Shown: positions 35,132 through 43,863 of the stretch, piece after piece
How positions within the stretch are numbered: the stretch's first letter is position 1
Layout of the letters: the number at the start of each line of letters is the position of its first letter
Assembly (NCBI GenBank): GCA_018401755.1
Contig: JAGYKJ010000006.1
Location: forward strand, 124,001 to 188,000
Direction of reading: 5' to 3'
Source of the DNA: Litorivicinus sp.
Lineage (GTDB): Bacteria > Pseudomonadota > Gammaproteobacteria > Pseudomonadales > Litorivicinaceae
Length of the DNA stretch: 64,000 bases
Notes under the pieces: model-generated
Database searches by the model: none
Told to the model about the DNA's origin: nothing
Seen by the model: the letters and a program-made list of their open reading frames with translations, nothing else
Program-made: the position numbers and the translations under genes

Positions 35132-36011
35132 CATTATCCAGGAGCAACCTTGGCGACGGGCATGGCGCCACTATCGGCAATCCCGCTTTGCGGTGATCGC
35201 ACTCATTGTCTGCTCGATCATCATTCTCGCGGCTGTATTCGCGCCTTGGCTAGCCCCTCAAAATCCATATGATCTCAACGTCATCGATTTCTTCGATTCA
35301 AAGCTCCCCCCAGGATCGAGTGCTCCGACCGGATTCATCTTCTGGCTGGGGACGGATGGGCAAGGCCGAGACATGCTATCTGCGATGCTGTATGGCCTCC
35401 GAATCAGTCTATTTGTCGGGGTACTGTCCGGTCTTATCGCAATTTTAATCGGCATGGCGCTTGGATTGGTCGCAGCATACGTAGGGGGCTGGATCGACGC
35501 TCTTATTATGCGAGTGGTTGATTTTATGCTGGGATTCCCGACGATCCTGGTTGCACTCATGTTGCTCGCAATTCTTGGTCAGGGCGTCGATAAAGTGATT
35601 TTTGCGTTGATCCTAGTCCAATGGGCGTATTTTGCCCGCGCTGTGCGAAGCGCTGCACTTGTTGAACGTCAAAAAGAGTATGTCGAAGCGGCTCAGTCCC
35701 TGGGCCTAAGTCAACCACGTATCATGTTTGGGCACATCATGCCCAACTGCCTAGCTCCGGTGATCGTGCTCGGCACGATGCAGGTCGCAAGCGCAATCTC
35801 CACCGAAGCAACGCTGTCGTTTCTCGGGTTGGGCCTACCGATCACAGAGCCCTCTCTTGGTCTGCTGATCTCAAATGGTTACAGCAATATGTTGTCAGGG
35901 CGGTACTGGATCAGTCTCTATCCAGGTCTGCTACTTTTGCTGACCGTCTTTTCGATCAATGTCGTGGGTGATCGCTTACGTGACGTTCTCAACCCGAGGC
36001 TCTCACGATGA
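35121..36011 (+). CDS. Peptide-type ABC transporter permease (DppC/OppC-like)
   Basis: Second permease, 296 residues. It has a cytoplasmic start (QEQPWRRAWRHYRQSR), the GTDGQGRDMLSAMLYGLRISLFVG region and the EAA loop KEYVEAAQSLGLSQPRIMFGH (about residues 185-205). ATG at 35121 overlaps the first permease by 11 bp; the frame reaching back to 35064 is inside that gene and lacks support. It pairs with the DppB-like subunit to form the pore. Confidence 0.92.
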   Translation: MIDDIIQEQPWRRAWRHYRQSRFAVIALIVCSIIILAAVFAPWLAPQNPYDLNVIDFFDSKLPPGSSAPTGFIFWLGTDGQGRDMLSAMLYGLRISLFVGVLSGLIAILIGMALGLVAAYVGGWIDALIMRVVDFMLGFPTILVALMLLAILGQGVDKVIFALILVQWAYFARAVRSAALVERQKEYVEAAQSLGLSQPRIMFGHIMPNCLAPVIVLGTMQVASAISTEATLSFLGLGLPITEPSLGLLISNGYSNMLSGRYWISLYPGLLLLLTVFSINVVGDRLRDVLNPRLSR

Positions 36012-36982
36012 GGAAATTAGTCCTAGACATTCAGAATCTAACCACTCGATTTGAATCGGCTGAAGGCATCGCAAATGCTCTAGATTCCCTCTCTCTTGAG
36101 ATCTACGAAGGTGAAGTCGTTGGTCTCGTCGGCGAAAGTGGTTCGGGTAAATCCATGACTGGATATTCAATCATGGGACTGGTTGAGCATCCGGGCTCCA
36201 TCGTGGGGGGCTCAATTCATTACCGAGGACAAGATTTACGCTTGCTAGGCCCCGAGCAAATCCGGAGTCTACGGGGAGATCGGATTGCAATGATTTTTCA
36301 GGATCCGATGATGTCTCTGAACCCAGTCCTGAGGGTTGATACACAACTTGTCGAGACTCTCAAAGCGCATCGTTCAATACAAAAGAAAGAGGCACTTCAA
36401 AGAGCTATTGAGTTATTGCAAGCGATGGGGATCCCATCACCAGAAATCCGTCTGCGCCAGTATCCTCACGAGCTATCAGGTGGCATGCGCCAACGAATTG
36501 CCATCGCAATCGCGCTCTTACTCGAACCAGATCTCATTATCGCAGACGAACCAACAACAGCTCTCGATGTCACGATCCAGGCTCAGATCATTCATGAGTT
36601 TCAAACCTTAATTGAGGACCGAGGAACATCGGTCCTTTGGATTACGCATGATCTTGCAGTTGCATCGACCATGGCGGATCGCTTAGCAATCATGTACGCG
36701 GGCCAAATTGTTGAACAAGGTCCAGCAGAAGATATCCTGGCAAGACCCATGCATCCCTATACACAGGGACTCTTGCGCTCCATTCCAAGCCGCAATATCA
36801 GAGGAAAGCCACTCCAACAAATCCCGGGGTCTGCGCCTTCCCTAACGCGCCTTCCATCCGGTTGCGCTTTTGCCCCGCGTTGCGATCAGGCAACTCCTCT
36901 ATGTGAGCTAACGCCGCCGCTCAAACAGATCACAGCCATACGTTCTGCAAGGTGCCATCACCCGCGGGAGATTGATGCATGA
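36008..36982 (+). CDS. Peptide-type ABC transporter ATPase (DppD/OppD-like)
   Basis: Cytoplasmic ATP-binding subunit, 324 residues. Walker A is [11 protein letters not shown] (about residues 41-51), the ABC signature LSGGMRQR, Walker [13 protein letters not shown] and the switch His is in ITHDLAV. The C-terminal oligopeptide-transporter extension has the Cys pattern [12 protein letters not shown], which in relatives binds a 4Fe-4S cluster. It overlaps the permease before it and the second ATPase after it by 4 bp each. Confidence 0.94.
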   Translation: MRKLVLDIQNLTTRFESAEGIANALDSLSLEIYEGEVVGLVGESGSGKSMTGYSIMGLVEHPGSIVGGSIHYRGQDLRLLGPEQIRSLRGDRIAMIFQDPMMSLNPVLRVDTQLVETLKAHRSIQKKEALQRAIELLQAMGIPSPEIRLRQYPHELSGGMRQRIAIAIALLLEPDLIIADEPTTALDVTIQAQIIHEFQTLIEDRGTSVLWITHDLAVASTMADRLAIMYAGQIVEQGPAEDILARPMHPYTQGLLRSIPSRNIRGKPLQQIPGSAPSLTRLPSGCAFAPRCDQATPLCELTPPLKQITAIRSARCHHPREIDA

Positions 36983-38007
36983 CTGATTCAATTCTCGAGG
37001 CCGTCCAGATTTCTAGAACCTTTACGGCACAGGAAGACTTCACTGGGAAAATCGTACGGTCCGTTTTACGCCAGCCTAAGCCTCGCAGCCTGCAAGCACT
37101 CTGCGACGTCTCACTCACGTTAAAAACGGGTGAGGTGCTTGGCGTCGTCGGGGAAAGCGGATGTGGAAAATCAACGCTGGGCCGAATACTCGCGGGAATC
37201 TTGCCAGCAAGTGCTGGGCATCTCAGATTCTGTGGACAACCTATATTTGACATGGACTCCATCACACGAGCACAGACATTCTTGAAAATCCAAATGATTT
37301 TCCAAGACCCCATGTCGTCGTTAAATCCGAGAAAACGGGTGGCTGATCTTATTTCAGAGGCCCCAACTGTCCACGGACTCATCTCGCCTCACGAACAGGC
37401 TTCCTTTGTGAATGATGCCCTCATACGAGTGGGGCTTGACCCCAACTCACACTCTCGATTTCCACACCAATTTTCAGGCGGTCAGCGGCAGCGTATCAAT
37501 ATTGCTCGCGCCCTTGCTGTGAACCCGGAGATCTTGATTTGCGATGAGTCTGTTGCTGCGCTTGATGTGTCTATTCAGGCGCAAATCTTAAATGTCTTTA
37601 TGCAGCTCAAAGCTGAAGGGAATCTCAGCTTCATCTTTATCAGCCACGATCTGGGTGTGGTCGAGCATCTTTGTGACCGTGTGGCGATCCTATATTTAGG
37701 TCGGATCGTCGAAATTGGCACAGTCGAGACCTTGTTTAAAGCCCCAAAACATCCCTACACCCAGGCATTACTTCAAGAAATTCCACGAATCGGAACTGGA
37801 AAGCGTCGATTCAATCCAATTCGAGGAGAAATTCCGTCACCACTGAGCCCACCCAGTGGCTGCGCATTTCATCCTCGGTGCCCGCATGCAACGACACAGT
37901 GTGTCCGCCAAATGCCGGGCTTACGGGAGGTTGGCCAAGAACATTTGGCAGCCTGTCATCTTGTGCATGGGACTGTCTCCCATCTACCTACGGAGTTATC
38001 CAAATGA
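36979..38007 (+). CDS. Peptide-type ABC transporter ATPase (DppF/OppF-like)
   Basis: Second ATP-binding subunit, 342 residues. Walker A is GESGCGKSTLG (about residues 57-67), the signature FSGGQRQR, Walker B LICDESVAALD and ISHDLGVVEHL contains the switch His. The C-terminal FHPRCPHATTQC is the same cysteine motif as in the partner ATPase. The ATG overlaps the first ATPase gene (ATGA), and its own stop overlaps the binding-protein start. Confidence 0.94.
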   Translation: MTDSILEAVQISRTFTAQEDFTGKIVRSVLRQPKPRSLQALCDVSLTLKTGEVLGVVGESGCGKSTLGRILAGILPASAGHLRFCGQPIFDMDSITRAQTFLKIQMIFQDPMSSLNPRKRVADLISEAPTVHGLISPHEQASFVNDALIRVGLDPNSHSRFPHQFSGGQRQRINIARALAVNPEILICDESVAALDVSIQAQILNVFMQLKAEGNLSFIFISHDLGVVEHLCDRVAILYLGRIVEIGTVETLFKAPKHPYTQALLQEIPRIGTGKRRFNPIRGEIPSPLSPPSGCAFHPRCPHATTQCVRQMPGLREVGQEHLAACHLVHGTVSHLPTELSK

Positions 38008-39590
38008 ACTTAAAGCAATTACTCAAAACGCCTCTAAAGGCCCTTGGACTCTCGTTATGTTTAGGCGCCTCCATTCCACTCATGGCCGCAACACTCACCA
38101 TTGGTCGCGCGAATGAGCCACAATCTATCGACCCGTTGTTCTCGCGAACTGGCAACAATCAAATGACTGCCATTCACATCTATGATCGATTAATTTCAAC
38201 CGATCAGAATGTTCGGACACAGCCTGGTCTCGCCGAGCGCTGGGAAAATGTTAACCCGACAACTTGGCGAATCTACTTACGAAAGGGCGTGAAGTGGCAC
38301 GACGGACGTGATCTTTCTGCAGAAGATGTCTTATTTTCGATGGAAAGAGCGCCAAATGTACCGAATAGTCCTGCATCCTTCGCAGGCTCTGTGTCTTCTA
38401 TCAACAGTATGACAATCATTGATCCCCATACAATTGAGATGACCTCAAAGAAACCTGATCCTCTGTTCATCAACAACATTGGAACAATCTACATCATGCC
38501 GAAACACATCGCTGAATCTGCAGTGAATGCAGACTACAACAGCGGGAAGGCAGCAATTGGAACCGGTCCATACCAATTTGTGGAATGGCTACCCGGCGAT
38601 CGGCTCGTACTCAAGCGTAATCCGAACTACTGGGGCGCCCGGCCAGCTTATGACGAAGTTCTCATGAAGTTCATTTCAAATGATGCAGCGCGAGTGGCCG
38701 CTCTCTTGTCAGGAAGTGTCGATTTAATTGATCTTGTTCCACCAAGCGACGTTCAAATGCTCCGAAAAGATCCACGTTTCTCGGTGCATCAAGTTGCCTC
38801 AGTCCGTCTAATCTACCTCGCATTGACACAACGTGATAACACTCCGCTTTTCACTGACAGCGCTGGCCAACCACTCTCTCAAAACCCATTCCAAGACTCG
38901 CGCGTTCGCCAAGCGATTAATTTGATGATTAACCGTGAAGCGATTGTTGATCGTGTTTTAGCAGGTGCGGGAGAACCAGCAGGACAGACTGTTCCAGAGG
39001 GGGTCTTTGGTTTTGATACCTCGATGGGTCCAGTACAACCCGATCTTGCAAAAGCAAAAGCGCTATTGACAGAGGCTGGTTACCCCAATGGGTTTGGACT
39101 CACACTCTTTGGTTCCAATGATCGTTTCAGCCAAGATGGTGAAGTCACTCAAGCACTGGGACAGTTACTGTCGAGAGGCGGACTGAAAGTCAACGAAGTC
39201 AAAACAATGCCCTACAGCGTGTACGCCAAGGAAGCAGGTAAAGGCTCTTTTCCAGCGTTTGTATTCTCATATGGAAACTCAACTGGCGAAGCAAGTCGCG
39301 GTCTTCTGAGCATGTTCCATACCTACGATAAAGACGGCACCGGACATGGGACTCTGAATCGTTTTAGATATTCGAATCCCACGCTTGACGCTCTTCTGGT
39401 AAAGGCTGTTCAAGATTTTAACGATGCCTCACGCGAAACGAAATTACAGAACGCAATGGCGATAGCCATGCAGGATGCAGCCATTGTTCCACTGTATTTC
39501 CAGAGCGTTTCCTGGGCATCACGTGCTGATATCGCGTTTCAAGCCCGCAAAGACGAACGGACACTCGCAATGGGCGCCGCGCCAAAGTGA
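38004..39590 (+). CDS. ABC transporter substrate-binding protein, family 5 (peptide type)
   Basis: Periplasmic binding protein of 528 residues with a signal peptide (LGLSLCLGASIPLMAATL, cleavage near residue 29). The SBP-5 signature begins TIGRANEPQSIDPLFSRTGNN. Later come WKIYLRKGVKWHDGR-like text (WRIYLRKGVKWHDGRDL), GTGPYQFVEWLPGDRLVLKRNPNYW and RQAINLMINREAIV. ATG at 38004 overlaps the ATPase stop (ATGA). Family members bind peptides, but also glutathione, opines and plant sugars, so peptide is only the default. Confidence 0.94.
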   Translation: MNLKQLLKTPLKALGLSLCLGASIPLMAATLTIGRANEPQSIDPLFSRTGNNQMTAIHIYDRLISTDQNVRTQPGLAERWENVNPTTWRIYLRKGVKWHDGRDLSAEDVLFSMERAPNVPNSPASFAGSVSSINSMTIIDPHTIEMTSKKPDPLFINNIGTIYIMPKHIAESAVNADYNSGKAAIGTGPYQFVEWLPGDRLVLKRNPNYWGARPAYDEVLMKFISNDAARVAALLSGSVDLIDLVPPSDVQMLRKDPRFSVHQVASVRLIYLALTQRDNTPLFTDSAGQPLSQNPFQDSRVRQAINLMINREAIVDRVLAGAGEPAGQTVPEGVFGFDTSMGPVQPDLAKAKALLTEAGYPNGFGLTLFGSNDRFSQDGEVTQALGQLLSRGGLKVNEVKTMPYSVYAKEAGKGSFPAFVFSYGNSTGEASRGLLSMFHTYDKDGTGHGTLNRFRYSNPTLDALLVKAVQDFNDASRETKLQNAMAIAMQDAAIVPLYFQSVSWASRADIAFQARKDERTLAMGAAPK

Positions 39591-41479
39591 GTCAGCTGTC
39601 TCTTCCAGAGCAAATACCGGGTTCGCCCGGTATTTGCTTGCTCCGCGATGTCATGATTCCAATGCGGGACGGGGTCCTTTTAGCAACAGATATCTATTTC
39701 CCTGAGAGAGACGAATCTCAATATCAGGATTCATTCCCGGTACTCATGGAACGCACGCCATACGATAAATCAGGTATTTCACCGCGTGAGGTCTCCATTT
39801 GGGAGTCCTCACCTATGTCGCGACCAGAATTAGCCAGCCGCATGACAAAGGCAGGCTTCGTCGTCATTTTTCAAGATTGCAGGGGTCGATATCGCTCGGG
39901 CGGTCACTTTACAAAATACATTGATGAAGGTAACGACGGGCTTGATACCTTAAATTGGCTGAAACAACAGCGTTGGTTTAATGGCTGGCTCGGGATGTTT
40001 GGCTTAAGTTATGGAGCACATACCCAGCTTGCCCTTGCTTGCTATGGGCCTCCCGAATTGAAAGCCTTGGTCTTGGACTGCGGAGGCTTCGCCAATGCGT
40101 ATCGCGGAGGCATTCGCCGAGGGGGCGCATTCGAACTCAAGCAGGCAACCTGGGCATTTAAGAATGCACAACTTAGCCAAGCAGTCCTTGAGAATTCCGC
40201 CGCAAAGGATGCGCTGAGCCAGCAAGATATTCGTGCTTGGTTTTCAAAAATGCCGTGGTCGCGGGGTCAATCTCCGCTGCAATGGGCTCCTGAATACGAA
40301 ACCTATCTGTTCGATCAGTGGGAGCAAGGAACTTTTGACGCAAGGTGGCGCCAAATTGGGTTATACGCTGAAGGGTATTACGACAAACTCGCATCCATGA
40401 ATCTTCTGTTTTTATGTGGTTGGTATGACCCCTACATTCAATCAACAATTCAGAATTTCATGGGTGCGCGCTCCCACGGAGCAAATGATGTGCGGGTCAT
40501 TCTTGGTCCTTGGACTCATGGCGCAAGAAGTTACCCGATCGTTGGTGACATCGATTGTGGTGCTGCTGCGACGCTCGAATATCTGACGCAGATGGATTAC
40601 ACCGATCTTCGTTTGAACTGGTTTAAGGCCCATGCATTTGAACAGCCGACGAAAACACTGCCTCAAATCCAATACTTCCGGATGGGCGGCGGCGATGGTC
40701 ACAAGACAGCCGATGGACATCGATTCCACGGCGGCCAATGGCTCGCTTCTAACAGTTGGCCACCGGAACATATTTCCATCACCCCATGGTATTTTCATTC
40801 AGAAGGTGTTCTTTCCAAGGACAAGCCAGTGCATCAAGGCACTAATCTTTGGTTCGAGTTTGACCCAACATCCCCTGTACCAACCATTGGGGGAAGTTTG
40901 ACCTCTGGACTACCCGTATTTGAAGCGGGCGCATTCGATCAAGTCGAAGATATCGAATTCTTTGGATCAACCCGCCCAGGACGAGCATTAAAAGATCGTG
41001 ACGATGTGTTGAGTTTCTCCAGCGAGCCTTTTACGACGGCTGTAGAACTGACTGGACCCATCAAAGCCATTCTTTACGTCTCGTCATCGGCTGTCGATAC
41101 TGATTTTACCGTCAAACTGATCGATGAAATGCCACCCAATCGTGACTATCCCAAAGGCTATGCAATGAACGTAACTGACGGCATCTTGCGTTGCCGTTAT
41201 CGAGAATCCTTCGAAGCACCGTCATTTATGACGGCCGGACAGGTCTATCAAATAGAAGTCGAAATTTTTCCAACATCCAATTTATTCTTAGCCGGTAGTC
41301 GAATTCGGATCGATATTAGTAGTAGTAATTTTCCGCACTTTGACGTGAATTCCAACACAGGAGACCCAGAAGGTCCCTGGGTACGCTGGGAAAAAGCAAT
41401 AAATAGGCTCTGGTGCTGTGACGAGTACCCGAGTGCAGTCATGCTTCCGATGGCAGTTGTAAAGGATCCCGAGCAGTGA
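39587..41479 (+). CDS. CocE/NonD family serine hydrolase (X-Pro dipeptidyl-peptidase-like)
   Basis: 630-residue alpha/beta hydrolase of the CocE/S15 group, which covers cocaine esterase, alpha-amino-acid ester hydrolases and X-Pro dipeptidyl peptidases. The nucleophile is S141 (GLSYGAHTQ); the acid is in LCGWYDPYIQST and the His in LGPWTHGARS. The C-terminal jelly-roll domain begins around residue 400 and includes FTTAVELTGPIKAILYVSSSAVDTDFTV. No signal peptide is seen, so the imported substrate is probably cut in the cytoplasm. GTG start at 39587 overlaps the binding-protein stop by 4 bp. Confidence 0.9.
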   Translation: MSQLSLPEQIPGSPGICLLRDVMIPMRDGVLLATDIYFPERDESQYQDSFPVLMERTPYDKSGISPREVSIWESSPMSRPELASRMTKAGFVVIFQDCRGRYRSGGHFTKYIDEGNDGLDTLNWLKQQRWFNGWLGMFGLSYGAHTQLALACYGPPELKALVLDCGGFANAYRGGIRRGGAFELKQATWAFKNAQLSQAVLENSAAKDALSQQDIRAWFSKMPWSRGQSPLQWAPEYETYLFDQWEQGTFDARWRQIGLYAEGYYDKLASMNLLFLCGWYDPYIQSTIQNFMGARSHGANDVRVILGPWTHGARSYPIVGDIDCGAAATLEYLTQMDYTDLRLNWFKAHAFEQPTKTLPQIQYFRMGGGDGHKTADGHRFHGGQWLASNSWPPEHISITPWYFHSEGVLSKDKPVHQGTNLWFEFDPTSPVPTIGGSLTSGLPVFEAGAFDQVEDIEFFGSTRPGRALKDRDDVLSFSSEPFTTAVELTGPIKAILYVSSSAVDTDFTVKLIDEMPPNRDYPKGYAMNVTDGILRCRYRESFEAPSFMTAGQVYQIEVEIFPTSNLFLAGSRIRIDISSSNFPHFDVNSNTGDPEGPWVRWEKAINRLWCCDEYPSAVMLPMAVVKDPEQ

Positions 41480-42595
41480 ATATTGGCATCCTTGGACAAG
41501 CACTTATTACTGAATCTGTGATGGTGGATTTAGTGACCAAATCACAGATTCAAGACTTCTTCTCGGGCTGCGAAGTGGTCATAGGTCATCTTGAAACAAC
41601 CGTATTGCCAGCAGCACCAACTGCGGCGTTCAAAGATCGGACCTGCCATTATACGACACCCAAAAATATCGCGATTCTCAAAGAGCTTGGTTTGACGCAT
41701 TTAAATTTGGCAGGAAATCATGCGTTTGATTTGGGTCCCGAAGGAATTACCGAGACCCTGGCGGTACTCTCCAAGCTCGGTATTACCGGCGTAGGAGCAG
41801 GATCTGATCGCGACTCTGCCTGCAGCCCAGCATGCGTCCAAAAAGCGACGGAGGAAATGGCGATTTGGGGCAGAGATTGTGGACCACAGCCTGACATTGT
41901 CTACGCCAATGTCGCAAAGCCACCACTGAAGGCCCGGCCAGGAATTGCAGGTCTGAGAGTTGAGCGAATGCTGCAAGTGGATCAAAATGGAGCGGATCAG
42001 CTTAACCGGATAAACCAAGAGACAGGGTATGAGACCTGGTCTAGACTCCGCGCTGACATTGGCTATGATGCTGATCCAACGCGTCAGCGATTCTTCGGAG
42101 TTCCATTTTCTCAGGGTGCTCAATGCCAAGATCGCTACCTGATTAAATCTGAAGATAGAAACGACCTTACGAGGCGACTAAAGCAATCACAATCAGCGCA
42201 TCATCTGCTGTATCTCCATCAGCATCATTGGGGTGATGATTGGCATAGATCGCCGTCTTGGATCTTGGACGAATGCAAATCTCTCATCGAGGCAGGTATC
42301 TCTGTCGTGGCAGTTACTGGAAACCCTAGAGCTCATGCAATGCTATCGCTATCGTGGTGGACTCATTCTCAGCGGACTCGGAGGATTTATCTTTCACACT
42401 CAGCGGGAAGCGCGCTATGACGACAGTGTCTGGCAAGGCCACATTGTGCGAGTTTTATTGGATCAAGGTACTCCTCAGCACGTCAAAATTATGCAGATCG
42501 AAGTCGGTGGTTTACCCAGCAGTAAACACCAGCTTCGTGCAGGAACGATCCAAACAATGGCGTTCGACGAATTGCCTGATTTAGATAATACCTGA
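41476..42595 (+). pseudogene. CapA family protein, frameshifted
   Basis: Metallophosphatase-like protein of the CapA (poly-gamma-glutamate) family, last gene of the peptide ABC operon, overlapping the CocE gene by 4 bp. The first frame shows CEVVIGHLETTV, LTHLNLAGNHAFDLGPEGI and LLYLHQHHWGDDW, then AVTGNPRAHAM. From there the match continues in the next frame as YRYRGGLILSGLGGFIFHTQ to the stop at 42595. The break is at about 42343, and one extra base would explain it. The repaired chain would be 372 residues, normal for the family. The unrepaired frame stops at 42420. A sequencing error is as likely as real loss. Confidence 0.8.
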
Positions 42596-42597
42596 CG

Positions 42598-43128
42598 CTA
42601 GATCATCCAGATTACAGCACCCAAAAGCGCAGATCCTCCAATGATGTACATCGCATCCAAGCCTTTCCAAGCAAACGCGACTGCCGCAACCACTACGATG
42701 ATGTACTCACCCCATGCAATCTCCATAGGCCGCGCCAAGCCATAGGCGGCTGTGGTCATCATGCCTGCAATGACAAAGGTGGCAGACAACGTCATATGGT
42801 TAATCACGCGCTGAAACTTCAAATACCAGTGTGAGGCGATCGAGGCGCCGATGGTTGTCGGGATCACAATCCCCGCCAGCGCGGCAATTGCGCCAGGGAT
42901 CCCAGCCATGTAATAGCCAATTCCAGTCACAAAACTGACTTTGGGACCGGGGACAAAGTTCCCAATCGCATATGCCCAGGCAAACAATGCCGGCTCGAGG
43001 AGGCCAGGGCCAACCCAATAATCTTGAATCAGTGCGATCTGCCCATTACCACCACCCAGTGAGAACAGCGTGCTCAACATAATCACACCCATCACATCGA
43101 GTGCACTGACGGATGCTGACTCATTCAT
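42598..43128 (-). CDS. Chromate transporter family protein, second half (CHR domain)
   Basis: 176-residue membrane protein, one CHR domain of the split type, in which two short proteins together equal one long ChrA. Helices and the family pattern GNFVPGPKVSFVTGIGYYMAGIPGAIAALAGIVIP are visible. ATG at 43128 overlaps the stop of the first half (CCGATGAATGA) with GGAG 9 nt upstream; the frame also has an ATG at 43155. CHR proteins export chromate, but many members of the split type have no known substrate. It converges on the capA-like gene with 2 bp between stops. Confidence 0.85.
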   Translation of the reverse strand: MNESASVSALDVMGVIMLSTLFSLGGGNGQIALIQDYWVGPGLLEPALFAWAYAIGNFVPGPKVSFVTGIGYYMAGIPGAIAALAGIVIPTTIGASIASHWYLKFQRVINHMTLSATFVIAGMMTTAAYGLARPMEIAWGEYIIVVVAAVAFAWKGLDAMYIIGGSALLGAVIWMI

Positions 43129-43735
43129 CGGAAAGCGCTCCTTGAGCCAAGCCATCGCCCGGCAGGGGCTTTATTAACCACGCACCAAGTACGAGGGTGA
43201 TCACGGCCATCAGTAGCAGTGAGGCACCGAACGCGTGTACAGCAATCGGAACCGTTGCCCACAATCCGCAACCTACCAGCCGAGAGGATAGTTTCACTTT
43301 CGACTGACGGGCCATCCGAACGGCGTTCCCAATCAATAGCCCAACAATCCCGAGACTGACCGTATGCTGAACTGTTCCAAGCAGTGTCCCCGGCTCGCCC
43401 AAACTCGAGACCATCACTGCCACCAGAACCACACTCGCACCTGGGAGAATGAGCGTAGTCAGTGCGATGCAACTTCCGACATAACCGCGCAGGGAATACC
43501 CAACCATGCCTCCAAACGCGAGGAACTTGGGGGCGGGAATGAGGGCGGCTGTCATCATCATGGCCACCTGTTGCTCTTTGGTAATCCAACCTCGCTGAAT
43601 GACCAACTCTTTTTCAATACGATCCATGGCTGCCCACATGCCGCCAAAGGCTAGGGCGCCTAGCTTGAAAAAAATCCAAGCCAAGGTCCACAGGCTCAAT
43701 GAGGGTGGTGACGAAACATCCGGTGTGCTCGACAT
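43121..43735 (-). CDS. Chromate transporter family protein, first half (CHR domain)
   Basis: 204-residue CHR-domain membrane protein. The N-terminus has FFKLGALAFGGMWAAMDRIEKELVIQRGWITKEQ, the start signature of the family, followed by ALIPAPKFLAFGGMVGYSLRGYVG. It lies immediately upstream of the second CHR gene and overlaps it by 8 bp, so equal synthesis is likely and the pair probably forms a heterodimer of opposite topology. No chromate-resistance regulator (ChrB) is beside it. Confidence 0.87.
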   Translation of the reverse strand: MSSTPDVSSPPSLSLWTLAWIFFKLGALAFGGMWAAMDRIEKELVIQRGWITKEQQVAMMMTAALIPAPKFLAFGGMVGYSLRGYVGSCIALTTLILPGASVVLVAVMVSSLGEPGTLLGTVQHTVSLGIVGLLIGNAVRMARQSKVKLSSRLVGCGLWATVPIAVHAFGASLLLMAVITLVLGAWLIKPLPGDGLAQGALSDE

Positions 43736-43831
43736 GGCGTCTGACTCCAGCGCACAAACTTTTTATGAAACCCTAAGATCCTACTCCAGAGCGTCTGGTC
43801 ACAGTGGAAACAGTCTGACATGAGGACGCTA

Positions 43832-43856
43832 GCGGCTCGGTTTGGAACCGAGCCGC
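43832..43856 (-). terminator. Hairpin after tctA
   Basis: GCGGCTCGGTT (43832-43842) pairs perfectly with AACCGAGCCGC (43846-43856) over 11 bp with a 3-nt loop. It lies 7 nt after the tctA stop and is the only strong fold before the next gene on that strand, which starts at 43735. No T run follows, so it may act as a Rho-independent-like end or as 3' protection of the tct mRNA. Confidence 0.6.
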
Positions 43857-43863
43857 GAAGCCC

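Noticed and set aside
42598-43735. Chromate transporter thought to be split by a frameshift
   Set aside because: Each half has its own start, the second with an SD and an overlapping ATG, and split CHR pairs are a normal form of the family.
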